This document shows positions 56,101 to 64,000 of a stretch of DNA of 64,000 nt, in pieces. The notes under the pieces were generated by a model. It was not told where the DNA came from. It did not search any database and worked only from the letters and a program-made list of their open reading frames with translations. The DNA comes from Bugulina stolonifera (lineage: Eukaryota; Bryozoa; Gymnolaemata; Cheilostomatida; Bugulidae), in NCBI GenBank assembly GCA_935421135.1, contig OW285194.1:13663376-13727375 (forward strand), read 5' to 3'. How positions within the stretch are numbered: position 1 is the first letter of the stretch; every line of letters begins with the position of its first letter. A program made the position numbers and the translations under genes.

Positions 56101-58249
56101 CTTGAAGCTTTCAACTGGCTTGTCATCATTAATCCAGCAATTAATCTGCTGAACTTCTGTGTTAGGTGCAGAAGTAGCAAGATTCAATAGTCTTTGCTCT
56201 TAGTCAAAGCTGAAGCAGGAGAAGTTATCTTCTCTATGTATAAATAGTTTACCACCATAACCCTGAACCTCAACTACAAACCAGTATCTCAAGCTATTTC
56301 TCACTACGAAATCTAACAGTGAAAATACGTAATACAACCCTTCTATCATTGTTATAGTTATCACTTACACAATGTTCTAGACTTGATGTACCAATAACAA
56401 AATCAACTTTCCTATTGTAGGCATACTACTCTTCTCTTATTGAACCTTACTATAACAAGTTCAACAATGGCTGGGTCTTTAATAGTAGTGGCCCAATAGT
56501 AGAACAGTAAGTTACCCAATGTTATGCTATAAATATGAAACCTGAGTAGATAACTCCCTAGTAATCGATGTGCACACAAACGTATATCTACAGTGTGGTG
56601 TATATTAAAGGTATGAAGTTAGAGGGCTTGGCCATTTTTTTCATACACGTATGTGATGCTAGTTAATGCAAGAATTTTTTAATCGAGTTGTCAAGCAGTG
56701 GATTTAACATCCATGAAAGTTCCTAACCAGGACAGGGTGTTGAACTCAAAGTGTCTACAGTATCTGATCACATAGCTCAGTGGACAGAGCACATTATCAC
56801 TACACAGTCTCAACAATTTTAAAAAACATAGTTTCATTGGTGAGCAGTGTAGATGTGCACTGAGCCAACTGCACACAAAATACTCCTCATATTATAATTA
56901 TAATATTAAATGGTAACATGTACATTTATCTACAACAATATACAATACGCATGTGTATTATTTACTAACATGTTGCATCCTAGGCGTAGATGTTATGTAA
57001 ATGCTTTACTTCTGCATTCAATGTTATGTGGGTAGAAAACTAATGCAAAGAGAATTCTTGGGTTGTATAAGTAAGACTGCACTTGCGTAATAATAATGCA
57101 GTAGAGGGTCGGCTACAAGAGAGGCTGATTATTTTTTCTGGCCTTCGGACCCTCGTTCTAGATCAAATTGGCGCGCCGTTTGTCTAGCTATGCAAAGACC
57201 ATCATGTTAGTCTTTTCAGTCCATGGCATCACGGAACACTGTGGTGATTGGTTAGTATTAGATACAATGACTCTAACCATATAATTTATTATAAATCAAC
57301 TTTGATTATTGGCTGGGTATTAATCAAGACAACTGGTAGACAGGTGCTGCGCATTGTATATAAAGCCTGCCAACAAGAACAAAGTTGCACCAAGCTCACG
57401 ACCTCTTATGTAGCCGAGCCTTAATATTATATACAAGTATTAAATTATACAGTCAGAGTTGTGGTAAAAACAGATCAAATAGCATTGCTTAAATTTTAAC
57501 AGCACTATGGTTTGGTTTTTCATTCTAGTAGTATAATTATACATTGTATGATAGAATATTATGAATATGATAGATCAGATACCTGAGTTTCATACTGCTA
57601 CAGGTACAGACAGTCATCTGCCATCTCCAGAGCCTGTGCTTATGACGTTGGCGACTGTAAAACTCAAGCTAAAAATCTCCTGCAAGAGTGGATGGATAAT
57701 CCAGATAATAAGTAAGTAGGCTAAACTATGCAGAAAGTTTAAATGCATGCACTTGTAGCTCTTACTGCTAAAGGTAGATAATGCTAACAATTTAAGTTGA
57801 AAAACTGAATCCTTTGTTGCACGTAGCTTTTTAAAATATATGTTTTTGTACAACACTGTTAATCAAAACCTCTTCGATGTGCAATTTTGACATTGTTCAC
57901 AAAGTAGAATACCAAACAGTATGACTTGCATTCCACCCACTAAATAAAGTCTAACCATGATCACTGAGATTTTAGTGCCTAATATTTATTTTGTGAGCTG
58001 TGTGGGTGCCCCTACTACATATACATGTGTACCTATATTACAATATACAATTGCAATATACAACTCGCATGCTTTTAGTACTATCCATCCAAATGTAAGG
58101 AGTACCGTCTATTGCCAAGGAGTCAACCAGATAGGAGTAGAAGCTTGGGACTTTCTCTACAGTAAATTCAGAACAGAGAATGTAGCAGCTGAGGCAGTCA
58201 AGATGTTACAATCATTGGGCTGTACTGATGAGATTTGGCTATTGCAAAG
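40945..58249 (+). CDS. Aminopeptidase N-type M1 zinc metallopeptidase, membrane anchored, 3' end missing
   Basis: Removes N-terminal residues from peptides at the cell surface. Exons: 40945-41145, 42516-42600, 44880-45037, 45452-45653, about 46136-46362, 46830-46985 or 47038-47193, 48543-48657, 49101-49227, 49767-49921, 50459-50572, 50949-51083, 51988-52053, 52398-52548, 53387-53513, 53999-54099, 54508-54635, 54961-55016, 55737-55884, 56421-56506, 57604-57711, 58079-58249. Order in the protein: short cytoplasmic N-terminus, one membrane segment (about residues 31-55), Thr/Pro stalk, M1 N-terminal domain, catalytic domain with GAMEN (49796-49810), HELAH (49904-49918), the third zinc ligand Glu 18 residues on (50510-50512) and the catalytic Tyr in ISYGK (51075-51077), then the start of the ERAP1-like C-terminal domain. 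It stops after WLLQR at a donor; roughly 150 residues normal for the family are not found. The join 45653/46136 is one base out of phase, so a microexon or a different boundary is likely. The ATG follows TTTCAG, so a 5' UTR exon upstream is possible. Confidence 0.92.
41241..41996. mobile_element. hAT-type non-autonomous transposon (756 bp) with perfect 8-bp target duplication
   Basis: Ends TAGGCCTGCAACGAT and its reverse complement form 15-bp perfect inverted termini. The flanks are CTGCCCAG at 41233-41240 and at 41997-42004, a perfect 8-bp duplication as expected of hAT. It lies in aminopeptidase intron 1, inside a short-period CTGCCCAATAGG repeat. It has no transposase. Subterminal regions are rich in TCGATT motifs near both ends. 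A tRNA-like module lies inside at 41798-41875. Confidence 0.9.
41798..41875 (-). repeat. tRNA-like (SINE-type) module inside the hAT element
   Basis: On the minus strand the order is an A-box-like GTGGCAGAGCGCTCGC, then a B box GGTTCGAATCTC, then a T run that could terminate Pol III. The anticodon stem pairs only in part (3 of 5) and the T stem 4 of 5, so it is not a working tRNA. It looks like a tRNA-derived SINE head or a decayed tRNA gene. Confidence 0.55.
44476..44712. repeat. 44-bp tandem repeat, five full units, in aminopeptidase intron 2
   Basis: Units with AGCGTCCCCTAAGGCTACAA start at about 44481, 44525, 44569, 44613 and 44657, with a partial unit at 44701. The copies are almost identical, so the array is young. 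Confidence 0.95.
44880..45037 (+). CDS. Aminopeptidase exon 3: Thr/Pro-rich stalk
   Basis: Encodes [11 protein letters not shown] followed by a Thr/Pro tract ([20 protein letters not shown] and more). This is a probable O-glycosylated stalk linking the anchor to the peptidase, in the position where known aminopeptidases N have a Ser/Thr-rich stalk. Two Cys precede it. Confidence 0.85.
46830..46985 (+). CDS. Aminopeptidase alternative exon 6a
   Basis: 156 bp, enters with one base completing Arg and leaves with two bases. Encodes [22 protein letters not shown] then LKATFTITL and ALSNM, the strongly conserved end of the M1 N-terminal domain. It matches the family consensus more closely than its neighbour at 47038-47193. 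Its donor is GTAAGT. Confidence 0.9.
47038..47193 (+). CDS. Aminopeptidase alternative exon 6b (tandem duplicate of 46830-46985)
   Basis: 156 bp, with the same entry and exit phases as exon 6a. 33 of 52 residues are the same, including PTDARKA, PCFDEP and LKATFTI; the N-terminal part and the segment after SLLRK differ. It has its own CGCAG acceptor and GTATGT donor and no stop or frameshift, so it is under coding constraint and not a dead copy. It is separated from exon 6a by only 52 bp. Confidence 0.85.
47440..47597. repeat. 18-bp tandem repeat (AATGACCTAACTAAGGTC) in aminopeptidase intron
   Basis: The right part is regular (three near-identical units at 47540-47590); the left part is a diverged version with GACCTGACC motifs. 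It lies in the intron after exon 6b. Confidence 0.75.
51113..51585. repeat. 10-bp tandem repeat (TGTATGACAC / TGTATGTCAT)
   Basis: Nearly 50 units in the intron between the catalytic-Tyr exon (50949-51083) and exon 51988-52053. Two internal blocks (about 51330-51410 and 51460-51580) share a longer pattern with TATGAAATTATATGAAATTG, showing that larger segments were duplicated as well. Confidence 0.93.
57114..57422. mobile_element. Possible MITE with imperfect inverted ends
   Basis: GGTCGGCTACAAGAGAGG on the left resembles the reverse complement of the right end (GGCTCGGCTACATAAGAGG). The 309-bp segment lies in the intron between exons 56421-56506 and 57604-57711 and holds a G+C-rich patch. 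A target duplication is not clear. Confidence 0.4.
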
Positions 58250-58850
58250 GTGTGCATTAAACATTATTATTATAATATTATTATATTATGCTAGATGTAT
58301 GTTGTACATGTATGATGTATGTTGTACGGATCACAGGCTTAGAGGTGTATGCAGTCTGTGTACCTCAAGTACTCTCATTTCTAACACTGCTTGTGGAACA
58401 AAAAAAACTATGCAGTGGTATTTTCAATTTTCAGGGCTTGAATTTCTGGTGTTTCCATTCTTAACATGCATGCTCCATCTGCGCTGGTATAATATAATGG
58501 TGCATACAGAACACTGAATTATTTGAAACTGGTTTACCAGCATTGCTGTGTATAGAATAAATACACTGAAAATACGAGGCTAGAATTGATATTGATTCCT
58601 AACCTGAATTCTAACAGCACCAGCTATGAATTTTATAAGTTTGGTGCCCAGGCTAGCCTATAAGAATTGGCATAGAATGATTATATTGCACCTTAAGCAC
58701 TTCCTTCCTACCAAAATTGTAACGGCAATTAAAGTGCAGCCATATTATAACATTTAGATGTGTGTGGCTCCATATAGACCACAATCATACCAATGATTGT
58801 CAGTAGTATAGTCAGTGCACTTCTAGACAGACACGCACTCATTGACCCCT
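58250..58850. other. Non-coding stretch after the last visible aminopeptidase exon
   Basis: No further peptidase exon is seen. Reading through the donor at 58250 stays open to a TGA at 58515-58517, giving about 89 extra residues with no resemblance to the ERAP1-like domain. This could be a retained-intron end, but it is more likely plain intron. Confidence 0.5.
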
Positions 58851-58852
58851 GT

Positions 58853-58962
58853 TTTCAACCAATCACAAGCCGGTATTTCCGATTTCAACCAATCACAGAA
58901 GAGCACAAAAATTTTGCACACGACCTTGCCAAGGTCACCCCAAAATCCCCCCTTCTGATTGG
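58853..58962. promoter_or_regulatory. CCAAT-box cluster at the edge of a CpG-rich island
   Basis: TTTCAACCAATCACA occurs twice (58853-58867 and 58883-58897, 30 bp apart), and an inverted CCAAT (GATTGGTCG) follows at 58957-58965. Clustered CCAAT boxes beside a CpG-rich tract suggest a promoter. Which transcript it would drive is unknown. Confidence 0.4.
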
Positions 58963-58979
58963 TCGAAAAAACATTTGCA

Positions 58980-59172
58980 CACTTGACCCCGAACCCGGCC
59001 ACGACCCCTTCCCTTCCTCCTTCCCACCCTCCTCCCCTCCCCCTCCCCCACCTCCCACTCCTCCCTCCTCCCCGCCACCGCCCTCGTCCCGTCCGCGCCA
59101 CCGCCGTCGCCGCCGCCGCCACCGCCGCCCTCACCACCGCCGTCGCCGCCGCCACCACCACCGCCCTCACCA

Positions 59173-59203
<31 letters not shown>

Positions 59204-59560
59204 CGCCACCACCACCACCGCCGCCACCACCACCACCGCCACCGCCGCCGCCGCCGCCACCACCACCACCACCACCGCCGCCGCCGCCGCCGCCATCACC
59301 GTCATCACCGCCACCCCTCCTCCACCGCCGCCCACCCTCCCCCCCCGCAACCCCCACTCACCCGAACGACCAATCGTTTGAGGCGGTCAAGCCGCGTCCG
59401 CCCACGTTGCGTGCGGCGCCGACCGTACACGTGGAGGCGACGCCGGTGCCCCGTATCCACCGGGCCAAGCGACTAGGCAGCGGCCCGCCGCTTCTCCCGA
59501 GCCCTCCACTCGAAAAGCTTGTGATCTAAACGAGCGAATTCGGCTGCGCTTCTTCGCCTA
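58980..59560. repeat. C-rich, CpG-rich island with CCG/CCA trinucleotide repeats
   Basis: About 400 bases of CCGCCACCACC-type triplets followed by about 170 bases of CpG-rich unique sequence, in an otherwise AT-rich window. The plus strand is nearly all pyrimidine plus A. Long open frames in all phases (poly-Pro/His/Arg, poly-Ala/Thr, poly-Gly) follow from the composition. I do not support a protein here. Confidence 0.85.
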
Positions 59561-59569
59561 TAACTCTCA

Positions 59570-60520
59570 TTAGCGATAAGAAGAAGTACTACGGAAGGCT
59601 TGGTTTCAGCGATAAGAAGAAGTACTACGGAAGGCTTGGTTTATGATGTGCATTGCATTGTTAATAAAGAAATGTGTAAAGTCTCGGCTATAAATATACT
59701 GATGGGAAGAAGGGTTGTTTCTATAATATACATTGTATTGACAACAAAGAACCGTGTGCATGTGTTAAGTCAGCATATATATATATAATGCATTAAATAA
59801 ACTTTTCACAATGGTGACAATAGAATGAATAAAAGATTGTGTACACGTGTTAAAACACAATTGAAAGAATAAAAGACACATATTTAAAAGAGTATGTCAT
59901 ATCTGTTATTAGCAAGGAAGTCTGTGTGCATGTGTTAAGACAGTGTATATTATACATTAGATAAAATTTTCACAATAGTAGCAATAGAATAAATAAAAGG
60001 TTGTGTGCATGTGTTAAGTCAGCATTATGTAATATATTAAATAAACTTTTTACAATAGTAGCAATAGAATAAATAAAAGATTGAGTGTATGTGTTAAGTC
60101 AGCATTATGTAATACATTAAATACACTTTTTACAACACTAGCAATAGAATGAATAAAAAAAGCTACATATGTAAAGGAGTATGTCATAGCTATTGTTAGC
60201 AAGAAAAGTCTGTGTACATGTGTTAAGGGCAGCATATATAATACATTAAATAAACTTTTCACAATAGTAGCAATAGAATAAATAGAGATTGTGTACACAT
60301 GTTGAAATATCATTATAATATGATTTAAACACAATTGAAAGAATAAAAGACACATATGTAAAGGAGTATGTCATAGCTATTATAGCAAGAGACAGCTGTG
60401 TGCATGTGTTAAGTCAGCACATATAATACATTAAACAAACTTTTTACAAAAGTAGCAATAGAATGTATAAAAGGATGTGTATAAGTGTTAGAATACCATT
60501 ATATAATAATTTAAAAAATA
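59570..60520. repeat. Tandem repeats next to the CpG island
   Basis: A 35-bp unit (AGCGATAAGAAGAAGTACTA...) occurs twice at 59571-59641. From about 59750 diverged units of about 80 bp follow (GTGTTAAGTCAGCA, CATTAAATAAACTTTT, AGCAATAGAATAAATAAAAG), with an extra segment (GGAGTATGTCATAGCTAT) in some, making a longer super-unit. Confidence 0.8.
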
Positions 60521-60633
60521 ATTTAAAAAAATCCTCACTGATTTGATATCACATAAAAGTAAATGCAGAGGGAATGAGACACTACAGAGAGAGAGAGTGG
60601 GAGAAAGAGAGTGGGAGAAAAAAGAAAAGATGA

Positions 60634-63194
60634 TTAGAGCTTTTCTTCACTGACTCGAAGGTAAGCTTCAGCTTGTGCTATTACCTCTCTGTGATACCCA
60701 TTCTTCTTGAGATGAAAAATGGCAGAGCGGTAATACTCAACTGCTCCAGAGAAAAAAGATGGGGGGAGTCTGCTTCGATCAACTAGTTCACTGACAGTCT
60801 CCTCTTCTATGGGGGTAATAGTGGTGGGGGTATTAAGATTGAGTTCAGACGAACAAGAAGGAGATTGCGAGCTAAGTAGCTCTCTTCCAAAAGAAAGAGA
60901 GGGTGAAGCTAAAGAAAAGGAAGAAGTGGTAGTAGTAGAAGTAGTAATAAAAGTAGGTATTGAAAGACTAGTAATTGTATTATTAGACCTTCCAAGAGAA
61001 AAAGAGGGTGAATCTAAGAAAAAGAGTGGAGCAGGTGAAGAGGTGGGAGTAGAAGTAGGTATCGAAACAGTGGTAACTGTATCATCAAATCTTTCAGGAG
61101 AATGAGAGGGTGAATGTGAAGAAAAGAGTGGGGGAAAAGAAGCAGTAGAAGGAGTGGTAGTAATGGTAGTAGTAATAGTAGTAGTTGTAAGAGAAGAAGT
61201 AGAGGTGGTAATGTCTCCATTAGTAAGAGAGTTACTGATGGAAGAAGCATCTGAATCAAAATGATGGTGAGAAGGGAGAGGAAATTGTGAAGAGCACACC
61301 CCAGACTTTACAGATCTTTCAGGAGAATGAGAGGGTGAATGTGAAGAAAAGAGTGGAGGAAAAGAAGTAGTAGAAGGAGTAGTAGTAATAGTAGTAGTTG
61401 TAAGAGAAGAAGTAGAGATGGAAATGTCTCCATTAGTAAGAGAGTTACTGATGGAAGAAGCATCTGAATCAAAATGACGGTGAGAAGGGAGAGGAAATTG
61501 TGAAGAGCACACCCCAGACTTTAAAGAGAATGGAGTAGTAGACATCCCCTTAAAGAAGGGAGGGTATACTACCCCACCAACAGTTGTTGGAGTGTATGCG
61601 GGGATGAGTATTTTGGAAGGTGGAGAGTGACCAGTGACCCTTTGCAAAAAGGATATGGTCTTTTTTAGTGAATAGATATCTGTTAGAAAGCGTGTGTTGA
61701 ATGAGATGTGTCGGTGACAGGGCTTTCCATCAATATGATGATTAGATGGAAAGTTGTAGTGTCTATTCATCCCCTCATCATCTACTGTTATGTGATAGCA
61801 AAAACAGATTCGGAGCAAAAAATGCTGTTGAATGTGGACACCTCGTCGGTGCCCAACATTCTTATTGCATAAAAAACAGGGGTCATCCGATTCAAATGGC
61901 TTTGTTAGTGACATCTCCAGTCTTCTTTTTGTCTCATCACTAACAAAGACATAGAATCTTAGACCCCCCTTACATATCGACTTTGCTCTGAGTCCTAAAA
62001 AAGAAAGAAAATAACAAGAATAAGTGAGAGAGAACATATGACTTACTTGTAAATCAGAAAAAAAAAAAAAAAAAGATTCTAAATCTACAAATAGATACTA
62101 AATCATTCTTACCTATCTCGAAGCCATCTACTCCCCCACATTGTTCAAATAAAGCAATCTCTTCTTCCCCTAGTTCTGTTTCTTTTTCATTCTATAATGT
62201 AAATAAAATGTGCAGTGACTAATTAACAAACTACATTAACATAGCTATTTGTAATATATGGTTTTTGAAGAATTTGATGAAAAAACTGGTACTCTAAGTA
62301 CTAAGCAAGTCTACTAAAGCCTGTCTATTTACTCACATAAAGAGAAATACATCATCAACATAAGAAAACCAGTTGTAATTTATGTTATATTTTTTCACAT
62401 AAGAAAAGAAAAAAAAAGTGTCTTATTGATAAAAATAATACATAAGAAAGAAAGTGCAATACTTATAATAAAAATATCACTAATCTTTAACATCTTAGAC
62501 ATGGTAAGAGACTTATAGAATTAGAGAAAATCATACTATGACTAATTAACATCTGGTTTTAAAAAGGAAGTAGTCTCTTTTGACATTCTAGACATGGTAA
62601 GAGGCTTATAGTATAAAAAAGTACATCATCATTATGTGTAACTAACATGTACTTCTGCAGAAATGTCAGTAATCTCCTTTGACATCTTAGAAACCCAACA
62701 CCATAGTGGATTGAAGGTGTAATGCATGTGTGAACAAATAAGATAATAGACTAACCATTTCTGGAGATGGGATTCTTTTCCTCGAGATTCGTCTTCTGTC
62801 TTCCGAGTCGTACGTAATCATATACTTCGTACCTTTTTTTGATGTTTTAATTTTTCTTATATATTTCTTTCTTTGATATTTAGATGTAGAAGCCTGTAAG
62901 TATATGTAGAGTAATAAACATATACCAAAGCATAAGTCAAGTAAACGGAACTACTAATGCAACATAGTTACTAAACAAAGAAAATAAGAATGAATAAAAA
63001 TATATAGGAAACATGAGCATAGTGGTAGTGTACAAGTCAAGTATACAAAAATACTAATCCCTATAGTTATTGAGCAAGAGAATAAGAATACTGATAACAA
63101 CTACTTTTAGAATGAATAGCATAGGCAAGTTAAATAACAAGTAATAATATATACTAAAGCCTTAACTGTGTGGATAAAACCACCAACTCACCAT
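60634..63194 (-). CDS. Unrecognised protein: Cys/His-containing N-terminal part and Ser/Thr-rich repeats
   Basis: Exons on the minus strand: 63194-63192 (ATG directly before a GTGAGT donor, least certain), 62893-62756, 62191-62113 and 61994-60634. Phases agree and give 526 residues. Residues 2-47 are very basic (KYQRKKYIRKIKTSKKG). Residues 113-169 carry a Cys/His pattern (CFLC, then His, His, His, CFC, His, and later CHRH) that could bind zinc. Residues 232-301 and 303-375 are a 71-residue repeat (KSGVCSSQFPLPSH... to SPSHSPER), followed by two weaker Ser/Thr units ending SFSLGR and LSFGR. The C-terminal 50 or so residues (VEYYRSAIFHLKKNGYHREV) look like a helical pair. I recognise no family. 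It lies opposite and beyond the aminopeptidase gene. Confidence 0.7.
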
Positions 63195-64000
63195 AGTCAC
63201 TGGGGAATAGAAACAAGAACAGATAAACAGAACATATGTTAGCAAGAATTAATTTCGAAGTGAATAATCAGTATAAGACAGAAAAAAAACCAAAAATACC
63301 ACCCCTTACTTTTTATGTGTTTTTCAACCAATTGAGTCTTTCTGATGGTAAGCTCCTCCCAAACAGAGAGATAAATTACTCTTGTGTTAGTGCAGATCTA
63401 TTTATTAGAATTAATCAGTTAGTCTTTTTAGCTTCAAGTTCATCCTAAGTAGTGTAATAAATCACTTTGGTGTAGACCTATTTATTAGAATTATTCAGTT
63501 AATCTTTTTAGCAACAAGTTCATCCCAAGTAGTGTAATAAATCACTTTAGTGCAGACCTATTCATTAGAATTATCCAGTTAATCTTTTTAGCAGCAAGTC
63601 CACCCCAAGTATTGTGATAGGCCACTTTAGTACAGTATAGTCTTGGATGTAGAGTATAGGCTACACTTGATAATATACTTCTTTGCTAGGATGTACAAGT
63701 ATAGTCAGTACAAGTGGTAATAAACTGTTTTGATACTTATTACCCTACTAGTGGTATAACTACTCATATTGAAAATAAATCTCACCACTTATAAAGTTTC
63801 TAAGCTATGGTCACACTAATTGTAGTATAGACAGAGCAGATCTCTACACACATGCTTTCATGTTGAGAATCAAAACAGTTTAATATATAAGCTTACAAAG
63901 TTTCTAAGCCCTGGACATACCAAAGGAGAATTATACCACTACTAAAATATAATTAGCCCCAATGTTAACTCAAATGAGTAAGTTCATATTAAAATACATA
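63195..64000. repeat. Upstream region of the minus-strand gene with an 80-bp tandem repeat
   Basis: Three units with a period of 80 bp start at about 63392, 63472 and 63552 (GTAGACCTATTTATTAGAAT, AAGTAGTGTAATAAATCAC). Nothing else is supported in this stretch; promoter or 5' UTR sequence of the minus-strand gene may lie here. Confidence 0.7.

Noticed and set aside
56765..56850. tRNA-like A box (TAGCTCAGTGGACAGAGC)
   Set aside because: No B box follows at the right distance and the stems do not pair, so it is not a tRNA gene.
58793..59476. Open frames rich in Pro/His/Arg, Ala/Thr or Gly across the C-rich island
   Set aside because: All frames are open because the tract is CCG/CCA triplets. 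I see no start context, splice sites or domain that would favour one of them.

Overview
This is nuclear DNA of an invertebrate animal. It is AT-rich, its genes are split by GT-AG introns, and it carries a large spectrin-repeat protein and a membrane M1 aminopeptidase, neither of which fits a bacterium or plant. The many palindromic TACATG runs and fairly compact genes make a sponge my best guess, but that is inference; the phylum is not proven here.

Layout. (1) 241-22117, plus strand: the 3' part of a giant spectrin-repeat (nesprin/spectrin-like) cytoskeletal gene. I could join 38 exons with every splice phase agreeing, giving 2641 codons and a stop at 22115-22117, with a poly(A) signal at 22593. 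Its introns hold a 27-bp minisatellite, a 30-bp repeat built from a splice donor, and two MITE-like elements. (2) 22.6-25.2 kb: a 23-bp minisatellite, TACATG palindromes and a 32-bp hairpin. (3) 25.5-28.45 kb: a shortened, diverged copy of the 31.4-42.7 kb segment (the upstream region plus the exon 1-2 region of the aminopeptidase gene). It contains an orphan copy of aminopeptidase exon 2, a 300-bp hAT-like insertion whose empty site survives in the other copy, and an uninterrupted run of 42 CAG triplets. (4) 28.5-40.9 kb: non-coding, AT-rich. (5) 40945-58249, plus strand: an aminopeptidase N-type M1 metallopeptidase with a membrane anchor, Thr/Pro stalk, GAMEN, HELAH-18-E and the catalytic Tyr. 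It contains a tandem pair of equal-length exons (156 bp each) separated by only 52 bp, which looks like mutually exclusive alternative splicing of a conserved segment of the N-terminal domain. The last 150 or so residues of the family are not found in the window. (6) 58.85-59.56 kb: a C-rich, CpG-rich island with CCAAT boxes, followed by AT-rich tandem repeats. (7) 60634-63194, minus strand: an unrecognised gene for a Cys/His-containing protein with Ser/Thr-rich internal repeats.

The genes do not form an evident functional unit. The main biological interest is the alternative-exon candidate in the aminopeptidase and the history of the tandem duplication in front of it.
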